Assembly: GCA_022836615.1 (NCBI GenBank)
Contig: MU405342.1
Span: 48,124 to 112,123, forward strand
Source: Annulohypoxylon bovei var. microspora
Lineage: Eukaryota; Ascomycota; Sordariomycetes; Xylariales; Hypoxylaceae
Reading direction: 5' to 3'
DNA length: 64,000 nucleotides
Shown here piece after piece: positions 1 through 12,285 of this stretch. The notes under the pieces were generated by a model. The model was not told the DNA's origin, did no database searches, and saw nothing but the letters and a program-made list of their open reading frames with translations. The first letter of the stretch is position 1. Every line of letters starts with the position of its first letter. The position numbers and the translations under genes were made by a program.

Positions 1-918
1 GTAAAAGCCACCGCGGTGACTCAACGGTGAGCGGTAGAAACGTTATTACGATAATTGAGAATATTAGCTGGAAAGCTAGAGGAAACCGCCACTGGAATGG
101 ACCATTGTTGTTGAATAGGGCGTAGTTCATCCAGTTTGCGATGCAGAATCCCAGCGTGTTGCAAAGCGAACCTAAAACAACAAGCTTGCCCCTAATCCGA
201 GATGGGGAGGCCTCCGCCATGAACACAGGGCAGGTAGAGGACGTAATACCCACTTGACTAGGAGATCAGTACGTAATACATTTTAGGTATATAGGGTTGC
301 ATCCAATCCTGTAAGGCTTCAGGGGTGCCTCGGCTTTCGAGTGAGTAGATCGAGAAGGGGGAGAGGTCATAGGACTCAAGGAGCGAACTTACTACCGAAT
401 CCATTGATGAGCCGGCCTACAATCATTTGAGGCAAATGGTAAGCTGTAATCTGCAGGACCACACCAACGACATTGACAACGAGCCCAACGTAAATAGACT
501 TCTTCCGCCCTAGTATATCACCAAGTAAGAATGATGCAAGACAACCGAAGAAAGCACCGAGCTTATGCAAAGGTCAGCATCCGCGATTGGCAATGTCGAA
601 CGTTACGACCCACAGAGAAGCAGCTAGACGTAATGCCCGAGATACCTGGATCCTTAGTTTCTGGGAATACCTCGAGGAAATCAGTCGATATGAGAGCACC
701 GGCAAAGGTTCCCTTAGCATTGGGCGTGAGCTAATCGTTGAGCAAGGGGTGTGGTGGGTGGTAGCCGAACCTGGTCGTAGCCAAAGTGTGCCATGGACAC
801 TATAAGAAGTCACTCGTTATATCCACGGCGTGGCGGTGAGATTTGGGGGTGTACCAGAGTTGGTCAAAGTCAAGCAGACGAGCTGCCACTTTCCGCTTGG
901 TGATGGCAAGCAAACCAT
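1..918 (-). CDS. MFS sugar transporter, 5' part only (runs off left edge)
   Basis: Major facilitator sugar/H+ symporter of the plasma membrane. I read five exons: 918-855, 799-771, 712-614, 561-393 and 252-1 (204 residues visible). Each junction keeps frame and has GT..AG ends. Motifs in order: FGYDQG at the end of helix 1, the loop 2-3 signature GDILGRKK, GRLINGFGMG, the PVFMAEASP region of helix 5, and VESPRWLL, the PESPRWL signature after helix 6. These are the classic marks of the fungal sugar porter family. The C-terminal half lies outside the window. The start is uncertain: the Met at 918 is in frame, but an upstream exon is possible (see findings). Substrate cannot be told from this half. 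No in-frame stop or frameshift is needed, so the gene looks intact here. Confidence 0.88.
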
Positions 919-3900
919 ATTATTGGATTAGGTCAGGGGGTCGATGTAAGACCAGCGTGTGTAGGTGCCCGGTAGTAGAAAGAGAGGAGGCACTACCGGC
1001 ATCCTCCGAGTGAAGTGAAATAACAATCGATATTACAATCGATAATATAGCCCGGAGCCATTTACCCTCGGGTGCTTCCTTGTTGGTTGGCGTAACAATT
1101 AGGTTCCAAGTTTCTCCAGAAGGCATGTTGAGATCGCCTTATATAGCACCATATAACGCTAATGGTTCCTTATTCCACTAATAGTTGGCTGACACAACCT
1201 CTTCTGGAATGGACAATGCAATGCATTCCTAGATTCCCACGCCTTGCTGGCCCAATAAAGTCCAGAGCACACATCTAGCCTTCTTGTAAGAATGAGTCGT
1301 ATTCATATTCATACCCATACCCAATCCTTGTGGACCTGGCACTGAGCGGCTTTTCCGACATCCACATGACGAACTTCCGCTAGGGTCAGTCGGATACATC
1401 TTCCCTCATCACTTGTAATTTGCCATTGTAACGTGCCAACCGTAGTGACATCTGTTGCCTGAATTCAGGGGTTCCACCTGAGTACTTGGGTAGTCGTTCA
1501 CCGGTTCATACAATCAGTGAAGAACTGAAGTCAAGAACCGAATCGTTCCTAGTACTCTCAATTCGAAATCCAGCATGCCGATCCTAAGGCCGGATTGATG
1601 GATGGTGTTAATATGATTTCGCAAGATATTGCCATAGTAGCGTAGACAGTAGCTCTCGGAAATGGTGGTATAGCAACTGAAAAGGCCATTCTTCCTCTAG
1701 ACCATGAAATGTTGCAAGTCTGGATCAGTCAGAAATCAACGAAGATACCCGATTTGTCAGTATATTCCGAAGAGTCATCTTGAAATCGATGCTCAGCTGT
1801 TAATGCTGGGGATGATAGTGTAGGTAACGCTTCACAGAAATTTCTTCAATCAGACCAGATCAGGTCAGGTCAAGATCAAAGGAAGTCAGCTCCAATATCT
1901 AACTCCAGACGTCTCTTATAAGAAAAACGGGAATATGGCAAATATTCGTGAGTGAGTAATCCAATTCAAATTCCTAGCAGCAGCGTCATCACCAATGCAT
2001 CGTCCCTCAAAGACTAGTTTGAATCTTGGAGTTGTTCTATCAAGATCCGCATTAGAAGTGATCCGGCATTATCGGCTTTCAGAAATAGCGAGGCTCCACG
2101 TTCATCCGATATCCATGAATCTCTTAAGCGGACGTCTGATGAGACCGAAACATAACGACCCGATCTGCGGCGACAGCGATATCAATCCCGAATGATGCCG
2201 GGTTCACGGCAATTGGTTGTGCAATATAGGGATTGTATGTTGTAGATGGCTTGGTTTTTGTGACCAGGGGTAGGGGTTCGATATCGGGATTTGTTACCAG
2301 GTACCTGCATAGAGTTGGCTGTTGCTACTATTATGGTTGTACCTTCCTGTAAAAATTAGAGGCGTTTATAGAACAGAAGTAACAAGTCACAAATTGTCTA
2401 CATTGAAGCTACAGGACCCCCACTGATACAAATGTACATACCTCTACGTAAGTACAGGTATTTACTGATGCGGATCAATATTCCACAGCTGACACAGCAG
2501 TTTACATCAACGTCCCGAACTCCTTTTTTCCCGAAGTTTCGAGGCTTTCTGGTTCAGCCCTAAATGCACCTCCGCCTTTTTAACATCGTCAACCATTGAC
2601 GTATAGAGGATACTAATCAGACTAAGCAGGTAACCAAATGCGATCTGGTCGTCCTGCACGTAAACACATGATGTGATTACGAGTTTTTAAACGGGGGTCT
2701 CTTCACATCCGTTCGTTAGAGATTTGTCATTTCTATCATTTGCATTGCACGGACCAATCGTCAAAAATTGACTTAACTAGAATTATCTACATTCAGCTTA
2801 GATAAGTACCTAGGTATTTATCTGACACCGAATTCTATACCGAGGATAGCCCGTCTACGTATACACCTTGGCAAATACCCTTAAATACCTAAGTCGGATA
2901 ATATGTGCAGAAATGTATCTTTGACGAATGTCTTAATAAACCCGATATTTGTAAACTCTACTAGGTAGGTAAGTTATACTTGGTTCGTAAGGCAACGTAA
3001 CTATAACCTTGGAAGCAGTTTAAAGTATTTGATAATGTTTTCCGCAGCCGGTCCGCTAAATCGTATTTAGATCCACTCGCGCCCCGCTGTTACCCGCCCT
3101 CTGTGGAGTTGGATTATTTTAGCTTAACAGTCTTTTAGTCTCCCAGTTTTGCACTCTTTACTACCTAGTATACACCACACCTCTTATTATTTAATTCCAC
3201 AACCTACTACATGTGGGTGGTGACTCGATTCCGCGCCCTTAAGTCTTACTCCAGGGGTAACAACAAGCTTTCGTAAAATCGACCATATATCAGCCATATT
3301 TATAATACAGCTAATCAATATTTATGACGTATTGCTCAAGTAAGCCTGTTGACTCCATTTCAGCATGAGTCTTCCCCAAACCCCTAGGTAAACATGATTT
3401 CCCTTTTCTAGACATCTCAAGTATTAATGACTTACCCAGATAAAGCATCTAGGTAATCTTCTCTTCATCTTCTCTTATAACTGCAGATATTAGTCATATT
3501 TATGTGGAAGAGCAACGTAGGCTGTAGGCAAAGCGGTAGTGTTCCATTTTGCCCCATAAAGGGGGGGGCTAAGTCCCCTTTCTTAAACATCCTAGATGAT
3601 TGGGCAAGTGTCTTCCTGTGTGAAAACTATATTACGGCTTCAATGCCTGCGGTTATGCCCGAAATACCTTGATACTCCAAGCTTCAAATCTACGAGAGTA
3701 TCTTGTTGGTTAGGATCAGCACCCAAGCCAATCAGGTTCGGTAATCATCCGTGTGTGTGGCGGTCAGAAGAGCTCGCTGCTGCTTAGCTAGGAAGAACTC
3801 GACGAGTAGTATTATAACAATATCTATCCAACACCCAGTTGTCACCCTTGGCAAGATCCAGGGATCTTATACTACGTCCCAGGTTATTGGGTCGACCACA

Positions 3901-4072
3901 CCATAAGAGAGCGTGGTCTGCCTCTTCGGCCTAGGGTATTTCGACGGAACCATCCGCTCTTACGCGCTCAGCTATCGAGTCTTATTACCCTAGTTAATGC
4001 TTACTGCCGCCTTGAACGATAACAGTTAAGTCAGGGGTTCATCCGTCTCAGTCAGTTACTCGGGTTTGCCAC
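919..4072. other. Intergenic region between transporter and regulator
   Basis: About 3.1 kb between divergently transcribed genes, hence probably both promoters. Much of 2350-3500 is AT-rich and carries several TAGGTA-type motifs (near 2806 and 2965). A minus-strand reading frame of about 45 codons around 2320-2180 looks protein-like and then breaks up into stops; it may be a relic, but I could not name it. A short ORF at 3596-3787 has no recognisable motif. Nothing else supported. Confidence 0.5.
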
Positions 4073-6173
4073 ATGAATTATACAAGGAAACGTATGCCTA
4101 CACTTCTCCCTTCCCTATCAGTTGCTACGTAGGCTATTAACTTACCGAAAACCAGGCGCACTTCTTGCTTGCGACTTCTGCAGGTACGATATCTCCGAGC
4201 TGATACGAAATCATTCGCAACCTAACCATAGAGTAGGCATCGTAAACGAAGATGCGACGGGAAAAAGCCATGTTCTACCTGCAGGGATTCAAACGCCGAT
4301 TGTGTATACAAAGAACTCCCATTCGAGAGGTGTTTTTCCCTCGGCCTTCGCAACTTGAGATCTCAATGGCGTGCTGACCTATAGTTGTAGAGTTGAAGAC
4401 GCAAGCCCGACTGCTGTGATCGATCGACTTGCCCGAATAGAGAATCTACTCGAACACCAAAGCCAGCAGATTAACCAACTTAGTACCCGGTCTAGTCCCC
4501 TTTCATACCCAACGAGCCAGGCCGACTATTTCTCTGTGTACCAGCAGCCATCAGAATACTTACCTTCAACGTCCGCTGGAATAGACCCTCAGCTCGATTC
4601 ACCACAGTTTCTGATTCCGAAAAACCACGCTACTCTACCAATTACGCTTCTTTCGTTACCCATGGTTCGTGATCTAATCGGGGAGTACCCCAGAGACTAC
4701 TTTTTCGAGATTGAGGAGAAATTACCACTTCCCGGACTACTGGGGAAGCTACATGATAGTACATTAGTCTGGCCATCTATCGATACTAATACTATAGATG
4801 CGTTAACGGAGAATTACTTTCGGAATGTCCATCCTCACCATCCGCTCTTTACACCGGCCATGTTTAAGACATGGCAGGACCAGCTTATTCAGGAAAAAGA
4901 CATGGAGGATATTGGTACTTCGATATGTTTTTGCGTGTACGCTTTAGGCACGATCTGTTCGAACGAAGCGGGAGACTACGAGGGCGATGAGGCACTTGGG
5001 CTTCAATTCTTTCAGCCGGCACTCCGAATTATGTTGCACAAGTCAGTATGGGAATTTCGACCAAGCGTAAGCCTCTGTCAAGCTTTATTGCTTGCTGCTT
5101 CATACTTTGCCCATCTAGGAAGACCTCTTCATAGTTGGAGGATGGCACAATTTTCATCACGAATATTTCTTGGCCTTCTTGAGAGGTAAAGGAACCCTTT
5201 TTTGTAGTCGATGGTAGAAGCTAATATATAGAAGCCGAAAACGCCACCTATCTAGTGCAGAATTTGAGGAGGCCGAATTAAGAACATTTTGGCAGTGTTT
5301 TACAGTTGAATGGTATGATAACTGCTTGACATGAATACTTGATTTATATACTAACTTTCATGACCTAGCGATCGAATCGCCGAGCTCGATGTTCCTCGAA
5401 GCGGAATCGAACCCCTGGGCGACCGAATGCGACTCCCGCACAGCACAGACCCATCTGACAATGAGAACACCATTTACTTTATCGCCGAACATGCCATCCG
5501 TCGACTCTTGAATCGTATACATAATTCGCTCTACGGCCCTGAAATTGCACAAACGAGTCCTGACCCGGTGTTGCCCCCGGGTCCTAATCAGGCTTGGCAG
5601 AGTCTGAATCTCCAGAAGCTCCAAGCTCTTAGTGCTGAACTCAATAGACAGTTAGAAGAATGGTACTTTTCTATACCGGATTACTTACGGCCCGTAAAGG
5701 GAACTCTACCGCTGCCGAACGACCGTGCCCGCGTCCTAAGGATTCGATACTACGCTGCTCGACACATTATTCATCGGCCGTTCCTCCTTGAGATGATTTC
5801 CCGGCAGCACGAAGTTCAATCCCCAGCGAGTACCTCCGTTCTAAGCCCCGATCCGTACAGCGAATCGCCTGTTGTCTTAGAAAGGTGCGAGACCTGTATC
5901 GATTCATGTGTCACGTACCTCTATAACGCAATAGATATGATAGACAGACGGTCTCCATACCTATGGACCTTCTCTCAGAGCTGTTTAGCATGTCTCATCA
6001 TGCTGTGGATGGCAGATAATACAGCCGCGTTACATCACTACCTCCCTCATATGCAACCAATTCAGAGCGTGTTGCTTACCAAGCTACGCAAATGGTCGAC
6101 TAAAGATTCCACATTTGCTGCCGAAATACATATTATTGAACAACTCGTTTTCTCGGATCCGATGGAAGTTTGA
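4073..6173 (+). CDS. Zn(II)2Cys6 fungal-specific transcription factor (608 aa)
   Basis: Nuclear DNA-binding regulator. Six exons: 4073-4091, 4156-4183, 4237-4329, 4385-5185, 5232-5312 and 5369-6173; summed length is a multiple of three and gives 608 residues. The zinc cluster is at the N-terminus, with cysteines at residues 12, 15, 22, 28, 31 and 38, exactly CX2CX6CX5CX2CX6C, preceded by basic residues. A linker/coiled coil follows (around RLARIENLLE), then the fungal_trans middle homology domain with an NYFRNVHPHHPLF-type motif near residue 180. The start was chosen because the 19-nt exon beginning MNYTRK joins in frame and no other in-frame ATG precedes the cluster. It is divergent from the sugar transporter, so control of that gene is plausible but inferred. 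Target genes unknown. Confidence 0.9.
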
Positions 6174-8252
6174 GAAGGGTGTTTTCGGAAGTCATAGTCA
6201 TACTCAACTCCTGAAGCTCCGAAGCAATGGTAGCTGTGAAAAGGCTTGAACGAAGCATATTTAGAAGCTAGAACCAACAAGACGTTATAATTGGATTCTG
6301 ATAGGACGATGGGACGCATAATGGAAGAACCTCCATGTACATGGTACCGATTGGGCGGGACCCAGCGGTGAGCTTGGACTACATAGCATTAGAGCTGCAG
6401 ATAACTAGACGAATACATTCCTTTTTTCTCTCATTGGATGCCAGACGTCTTGCTGAGGTGTGGTAGATGCACCGGCGACGCGTGAACCCCTAGTCTCATG
6501 TAGTATTACTTGCCTTCGTTCCCCTGCCATGCATCGAAATCAGCAATAGAAGATTCCCTACCTTAGTCTTGGCCTTAGCGTAGGTAGGCAGGTATGTATT
6601 TAGTAATTGTCAGCAAGACCGCATTAAAAAAAACTTTCCAAAACTTCCTACTGATTGGAGTGACATCATACCCTTTTGGCCGGTCGCTACCTTACCATAG
6701 CCCTGGGACCGAGCTAAATCTCCGCTTATGTAATTATGTAACCCTTTATGCACCCGACGGAATAAACCAAACCCTAGCGAGCAGGGACGGGATTAATTAA
6801 TCCCCTTGCATGAGGTAACCTTCTATCCCCGAAACTAAGCCGACTCCGAAACATATCTTAACTTGTCTTCTCCTTTATCGACGGAGGGATTCGGGATCGG
6901 CCGTAAGCTGGTTCAATATCTCCAATGCGGTTTCGCAACCCTACCAGGTCCCAGGTAATTAGCATTTCGACATGTAAACTTTCACCTTTGCCTGTGTATC
7001 CACCCAAAGCCGGACGACCCCAACCCAAGGCCGCCGAAAGACGGGCTGGCGATCCGATATCGCCACAGGTCCACACGAAACAGGGCCGGAGAATGAAGTT
7101 GGCCAGGTTGATGTGGGGACGGGGCCCCTTTCGCTGTTGGATCGACGAACGCGAGCTGCCGAGGCCCCTTCGCGATTGCGACGGCGTGTGGCCCCGGCCA
7201 ACTCGGCGTTTCCGTCCGCAAGGCCACAAGACCACGCTCGGAGAAGCTACTTTTTGCTTTTCTCAAATCACCGATTATCAAATTATTATTGCTGCTGCTG
7301 CTGCACCCTCTTGCCAACGTAGGCGACTGAATCCCGCTCGCGATGCAACTCCGATGATGCACTCGACTGTTCTCGTGGCCTCCCTGTGCCCCACACCGCC
7401 TGATGGGAGTCATTTCGTCTGTGTGCCGTCGCACGCGTAGCTCGGTCTGGGATTCTTGGAAGGTGGAAGAGCTTTCTTTCTTTCTCCTAGGCAGCACCGG
7501 CAACGACGGACAGCTGACGACCATCCTCTCTCTCTTTTTTCGCCATCTTCCCCCACGTGACGCGTTCTGCATGATACATAGCTTAGGAGAGCCCCATTCA
7601 TGCGCGTCTGACCATCTCAGCCCTAAACTGAAATGTGTCTTGCCACTCACTGCCTTGCTGACCGCATCAGCTAGGTAGCCTCGTCCCGAGTCTTCGCCAA
7701 CCGTGCGTCAGGAAAATGTTGGGATTAATGCACGTGTAATCACTTAATACCGATGTCACTTCGAGCCCTTACGGATTATGGATGCTAGGATGCAAATAAT
7801 GAAGTATCGCCACTCGAGCCTCGAAGTCATCAGCCGAGCTTGCCGTATCGAGCAGGTTTTGCCGCACAGCTCGTTCTTCGATAGATGGCCTGTTTCCCGC
7901 TTTGGAATTTGGCGCCTAAGCTACCCATGGTGTTGACATATCGCGGTAGCTCCTGACTTCGCCAACGCCAGGCAACCAGGGAGGCAGTGCCGTATACTAC
8001 GATGCCATGCTACCTTTAAAGCAATAAGGTAACTCTGGGGAGGCAATGTCACCTTTTGAACGGGTTGACTACCTATTGCACGACTATTACAACACATACA
8101 CAAATATATGATTATACAGGTAACGTAGTAGCTTGATGTCATTTATTGATCTTTGTAGACGTATCTAGAAGGAAGAAGAGCGTATCCTTCGACAAGATGG
8201 TGGAGACTTCTCATCGAATTATGGATCGATACCCCTTTTGTCTCCGATCCCC
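6174..8252. other. Intergenic, with GC-rich patch 6.9-7.7 kb
   Basis: Lies between the 3' end of the regulator and the 3' end of the convergent secreted-protein gene. The GC-rich patch at about 6900-7680 is open in several frames on both strands at once and contains a short GCT run near 7290. None of those frames has a recognisable domain or a convincing spliced structure, so I treat it as non-coding. The rest shows nothing I can support. Confidence 0.5.
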
Positions 8253-8871
8253 CTAAAGAGCGACCAAGGCGGTGAAAGCCACGACGAGGGAAACCGCCGA
8301 GACCCCCTGAATCCCAGCGGAGGACTTGTCAGGTTCATCGGGCGAAACCTGGGCATCTCCCGGATTTGGGATTGGTAGGATGGCGCTGACGCATCTAGGA
8401 GCGTTTCTCTCGGCCTCGATCTCCCCAGAACGCATACCCGTGGCGTTTATGCCAGATGAATCTACGAGGTATCGTTAGCGGATGACGCGTATGAAGAGCC
8501 CTCGAAAGTTCAACAGGCAATGTAAGGGACGGGTAGGGCTTACTTTGAAAGAGCTGGCAATCACCCTCCTTCTCAAGTCTCTTCTTGGCGGCGATGAGCT
8601 CGTCTAGAGAGTAAGGAGAGAAAAAGACAACGGGGCCTGTCTGAAGCTCCTCTACGCTATAGAGGCACAACCCCTTCGCGACGGCTGTTCCCTTCCGGAT
8701 TGGCTTGAGGAGGCCTCCTTGGGCATCGCGGAACCCTGGGGATTGATCGTCGTCATTGGCTGGAAGTGACTCTCCGAGGCTTTTCAAGGATGTTGGAGAG
8801 GCTTGACCTTCAATGGTCGACGCTACTGCTGTAGAGAGAGCGAGGGCGGGAAGTAATGTAAGTACTCTCAT
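8253..8871 (-). CDS. Small secreted protein with probable GPI anchor (178 aa)
   Basis: Two exons, 8871-8544 and 8461-8253, separated by an 82-nt GTAAGC..GTAG intron; the spliced frame gives 178 residues. The N-terminus MRVLTLLPALALSTAVAS is a clear signal peptide. The mature part contains a segment with LCLYSVEELQTGPVVFF and a charged helix (DELIAAKKRLEKEGDC), then two N-glycosylation sequons (NSS, NAT) encoded just after the intron. The C-terminus ends with a short hydrophobic tail after a small-residue stretch (SSAG..), the pattern of a GPI attachment signal. So it is likely anchored at the plasma membrane or wall. I do not recognise the family; only three cysteines follow the signal peptide, so it is not a CFEM or hydrophobin protein. 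Confidence 0.8.
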
Positions 8872-11512
8872 AGTGATCGAAAGGATGTGAATATCTAGGT
8901 AATTGCTGTATTATCGGATCTGTAACGAGTGTGAGTTGATTTGTACGACGAAGTGTCCATAAGTCCGTCGTAGGCTTGTTCTACAACCCTAATGACCACG
9001 CCAGAATAGGCGCGAGTTTTATAAGCGAAACCCGTCAAAAACTTCGACTAGATCACACAACGCATCATTCGAACATGGCTATACTCTAGTTCATATCCAA
9101 GCTCTGGTGCTAAGAAAGTAGAGAGTGGAAACGAACCACTGATGATCTGTGTTCGGTGGCACATGTAATAGCGCTGGCTACACTCGGCCTCTTCGTAGTC
9201 AATCGACTACTCACGAGTGGTGTTCACAACAGTATATAATACTCTGACACGGGATGCCGTCATGACGGTAGGATTGTTACTGAACTATACGTTCGTTCGG
9301 ATTGATTAAAACTTTATCGGTGATCTATGAAAAGAATAAGGGAGACTGAACATCTTCTAAAGGGGTGAGCTCGTCCCAAGCTATAGCAAACTTTAGTCGC
9401 TTGGTCCCCTCAACAGCTACATTGCTAGGTATTCATTAACATGCCCCGAATATCGTTATAAATTGGAGCGATGCTTAAAGTCAGTATCAATGATATGATC
9501 GAAATTCCCTTAGTGCTAGGTTGTCTTTGTTACTGTAGAATAGGAGAGGCCTAGTCTCGTCGGGTCTTCTGGTAAGGTGTTCTATAAAAATCCCATAGAG
9601 GAAGATTTAAATCGAGCGTCAAGGCAATTTACTAGTTCCCAACTTCAATCGTAAGACATATGCTGATTCAGCGATAAGTTGCGCAGTCCAGATTCCTCAA
9701 CATTATACGAGTTTCGAAGGAGTTCTGTTGCTATAACATGTCGACCAAACTGGATGAGATGTATCTTTGACCTTATGCATAATTAGACATGCATGCTCAC
9801 GGACAGTAGGGTGTGATGTCACGAAGGTCTTTACTGCATTTTGTAGTGATTGTCGGATATCGGATGATACATCAAACGCAGAGGGATGCAAATGAGTATA
9901 GTGGTAAGTCTGAGAGTATTCCGATCATGAATTTTACATAATAATGCATTAGCTCTAAATATTGCGTGACTTGCGCCCGAGAGTGGTCTAGGAAACGGTA
10001 AGTCTAGGGGATTTTTCGATGCATCTCATCCGTTAGTAGACGTAGATCATACTGATCATAGTAAGACGATGATCCTCCAGAGATCCGACTACGCCGCACA
10101 GATCGCTAGTTAGATCTTAGAAGGAAGTCGTCACTGTTTCGTGCATAGAAATCAATACATCGCTTTGACCACAATGATTATATCGGTGGTTACGATCTTA
10201 TTTTCAATACCGTCTTTAAAGACTGCCCAACAACACGTTATGGTGTTGAAAATGAAGGCGACGTTGGCGAATTACATAAGTGCATATTGAGGTTACCAAC
10301 AAATCTTGGTAGAAATGAAATCTCAACTTTGGAAAGGGGAATTGAATGGTTAAATATGGTTCCGAGATGAAACTCTGAGACAGGGATATATGATTGATGC
10401 AGCCAACCAATCACATTCAGAGTTTGGTTCTAAATTGGAAGTTGTTCCTGGCGATCTCCTTATGTAATCTTCAATTTATCTCCTTCAAGTAAAGTGCGCT
10501 CGGTATATCTGGTACGTACCTAGCTTTAGCGCGTCTCCTTGACACTTTCGCTTCAGTTCGTGCCCCTCTTTTGTTTTCTCTCCTCCTCATCCCCATTCCC
10601 TAGAGCCCAGAGGATTACCAAAAGATCGCTAAAATCATAATCACCCACTAAATTCGCTACAATGCTAAGCCTAGAAGAAGCTTGGCAGCCATCAATTTAT
10701 CTAAAACATTGGACATCTACTGGTTCTCCGTATCCTACACCTATTATTAGTTGCCGTAGGGTTTCGGGTGTGCTCCAAGCCGACCACCTGATAGCGGCAA
10801 TTGTTGAGAAGTCATTATCTTATAATCACGTAAGAAAAGATCGTGTTACTAAATCGAAAAAAGAAGAACGGCATATCTCAAATATCAAGATAGGTATCAC
10901 AAACTGGTCACTCTTTGGATGCATAGGATGGAGTGTGGATGGTTATAGAGAACAAGCATGTCGAATCTGTTCCACTTGGTCATCCGAACTATCCCTGTCT
11001 CGATCTTTCATGCGCCCGCGCCTAATGACTGCCCTGCGCCTGCTTGGCCATGTCAAATCAAGATGTCCGGCATGGATAAAGATTGGGTAAGTAAGGGCAG
11101 CCGGGGCAGTTAAGTATTTGGTGATACACTTTTAAATAAGGAGGAGTGATCGCCCTAGCAGTTGCCTCGATAATATAGGAGGACAACATGCCGAACGACA
11201 CTCTTTCCCCTTATATTCTTTAGCAAGCTTTCAATTCACCCACCGCTTCCCTTTTGGGTCTTTTCTTTCTTTCCCTTTCCCGATTTTCCCATCCTGAGGA
11301 CGCGGGTGTGGTTGTTTGACACATTTCCATCAAACATTCATTCGTTCTACGTGTCATTCGTTATAGCTCTGACGAGCGTACACTCACTTTATTTTATACT
11401 CACTATAGTCTATCTTTGATACCCAACGAAATAGCCTTAAATCCTACACCTTTCACGCCTTTCAACCTACAACCTATAATTTAATCATCGCTACTATCGA
11501 GAAATAAGCACC
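8872..11512. other. Intergenic region between two secreted-protein genes
   Basis: About 2.6 kb, AT-rich in the middle. It separates the two divergent GPI-type genes and so should hold both promoters. The last 300 bases before 11513 are pyrimidine-rich (CTTTTCTTTC-type tracts near 11260), common just upstream of fungal coding regions. An ORF at 10662-11090 has no domain and unnatural composition, and is not called. Confidence 0.5.
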
Positions 11513-12285
11513 ATGTTATTCCAGACGGTCTCCTCGATCGCTATTCTGGCCCTTGCCGGCCAAGTTATTGCCGACCCCGTGCGTCAGCCGTACAAGTTGA
11601 AGCTCGCCCGCATGTCAGCCAGAAGTATCTTCGGTCTTGACCGCCGCTCGGACGATGGATATTCTCCCGAGCAGCAATTCTGTAGTTCTGGAGATACTTG
11701 TGCCGAAGCCTGCGGCAAAGGCTTTGATCAATGTCCTTCGAAGGATGGTATGGTACATTGTTTCAACAAAGCCGGCAATCAGACCTGCTGTCCCGGTCAA
11801 ACTGGAGGTAAGACTTTTAAATCGCGAATAAATATACATGGGATTTTGCTAATTAGCATATAGATTCTTGTGATAAGGGCTACTTCTGCAGTGCCGATGA
11901 TAAAGGCAATACATGGTGTTGTCCCGACAGCATGACTCTTAAGCAGTGCGCTGCGGCATACAGCCTTCCCGGGTCCCTTATAGTGCCCACCCCCACGTCA
12001 ACATCCAAACCGCCATCCTCCACCAAAGCTTCAGCGACTAAGAGCGCCACTTCACTTAAGATTGTTGCAAGCGCTCCCGCCACTGGGGACTACGGGTCCA
12101 CGACCACTGAGCCACCAAGTACCCCCGCGACCAGCACTGCCGTTCCCGCAGCTACGTCCTCGTCCTCGTCGCCTTCGCCGACACCCCCTGCGAACGGCCT
12201 TGTCGCCGCAGGTAGCCACAGCATCCACATTCCTGTGACCGGCGCGATGCTCCTCGCCGTTGCCGCCTTCGCCGCTCTTCTGTAA
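11513..12285 (+). CDS. Cysteine-rich, Ser/Thr-rich GPI-anchored surface protein (238 aa)
   Basis: Two exons, 11513-11807 and 11864-12285, joined at a GTAAGA..TATAG intron (238 residues). Signal peptide at residues 1-20 (MLFQTVSSIAILALAGQVIA). Residues about 55-130 hold a cysteine-rich module with two CC pairs (TCCPG and WCCPD), of the kind common in fungal surface proteins. This is followed by a long Ser/Thr/Pro/Ala-rich, presumably O-glycosylated stalk and a C-terminal hydrophobic segment ending AAFAALL, a GPI signal. It probably sits in the cell wall or plasma membrane. The architecture matches the widespread Pezizomycotina proteins named only 'GPI anchored serine-threonine rich protein'; no biochemical role is known to me. 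The intron falls inside the Cys-rich module. Confidence 0.87.

Noticed and set aside
376..813. Sugar transporter first judged to be a frameshifted pseudogene
   Set aside because: All breaks are explained by four introns with proper ends, and the spliced protein keeps every family motif.
6858..7678. Several overlapping long ORFs on both strands (up to 222 codons)
   Set aside because: All arise in a GC-rich patch, have no domain and an unnatural composition, and no splice chain joins them.
10662..11090. 142-codon ORF upstream of the Cys-rich surface protein gene
   Set aside because: No motif, no signal peptide and no homologue that I recognise; lies in the presumed promoter.
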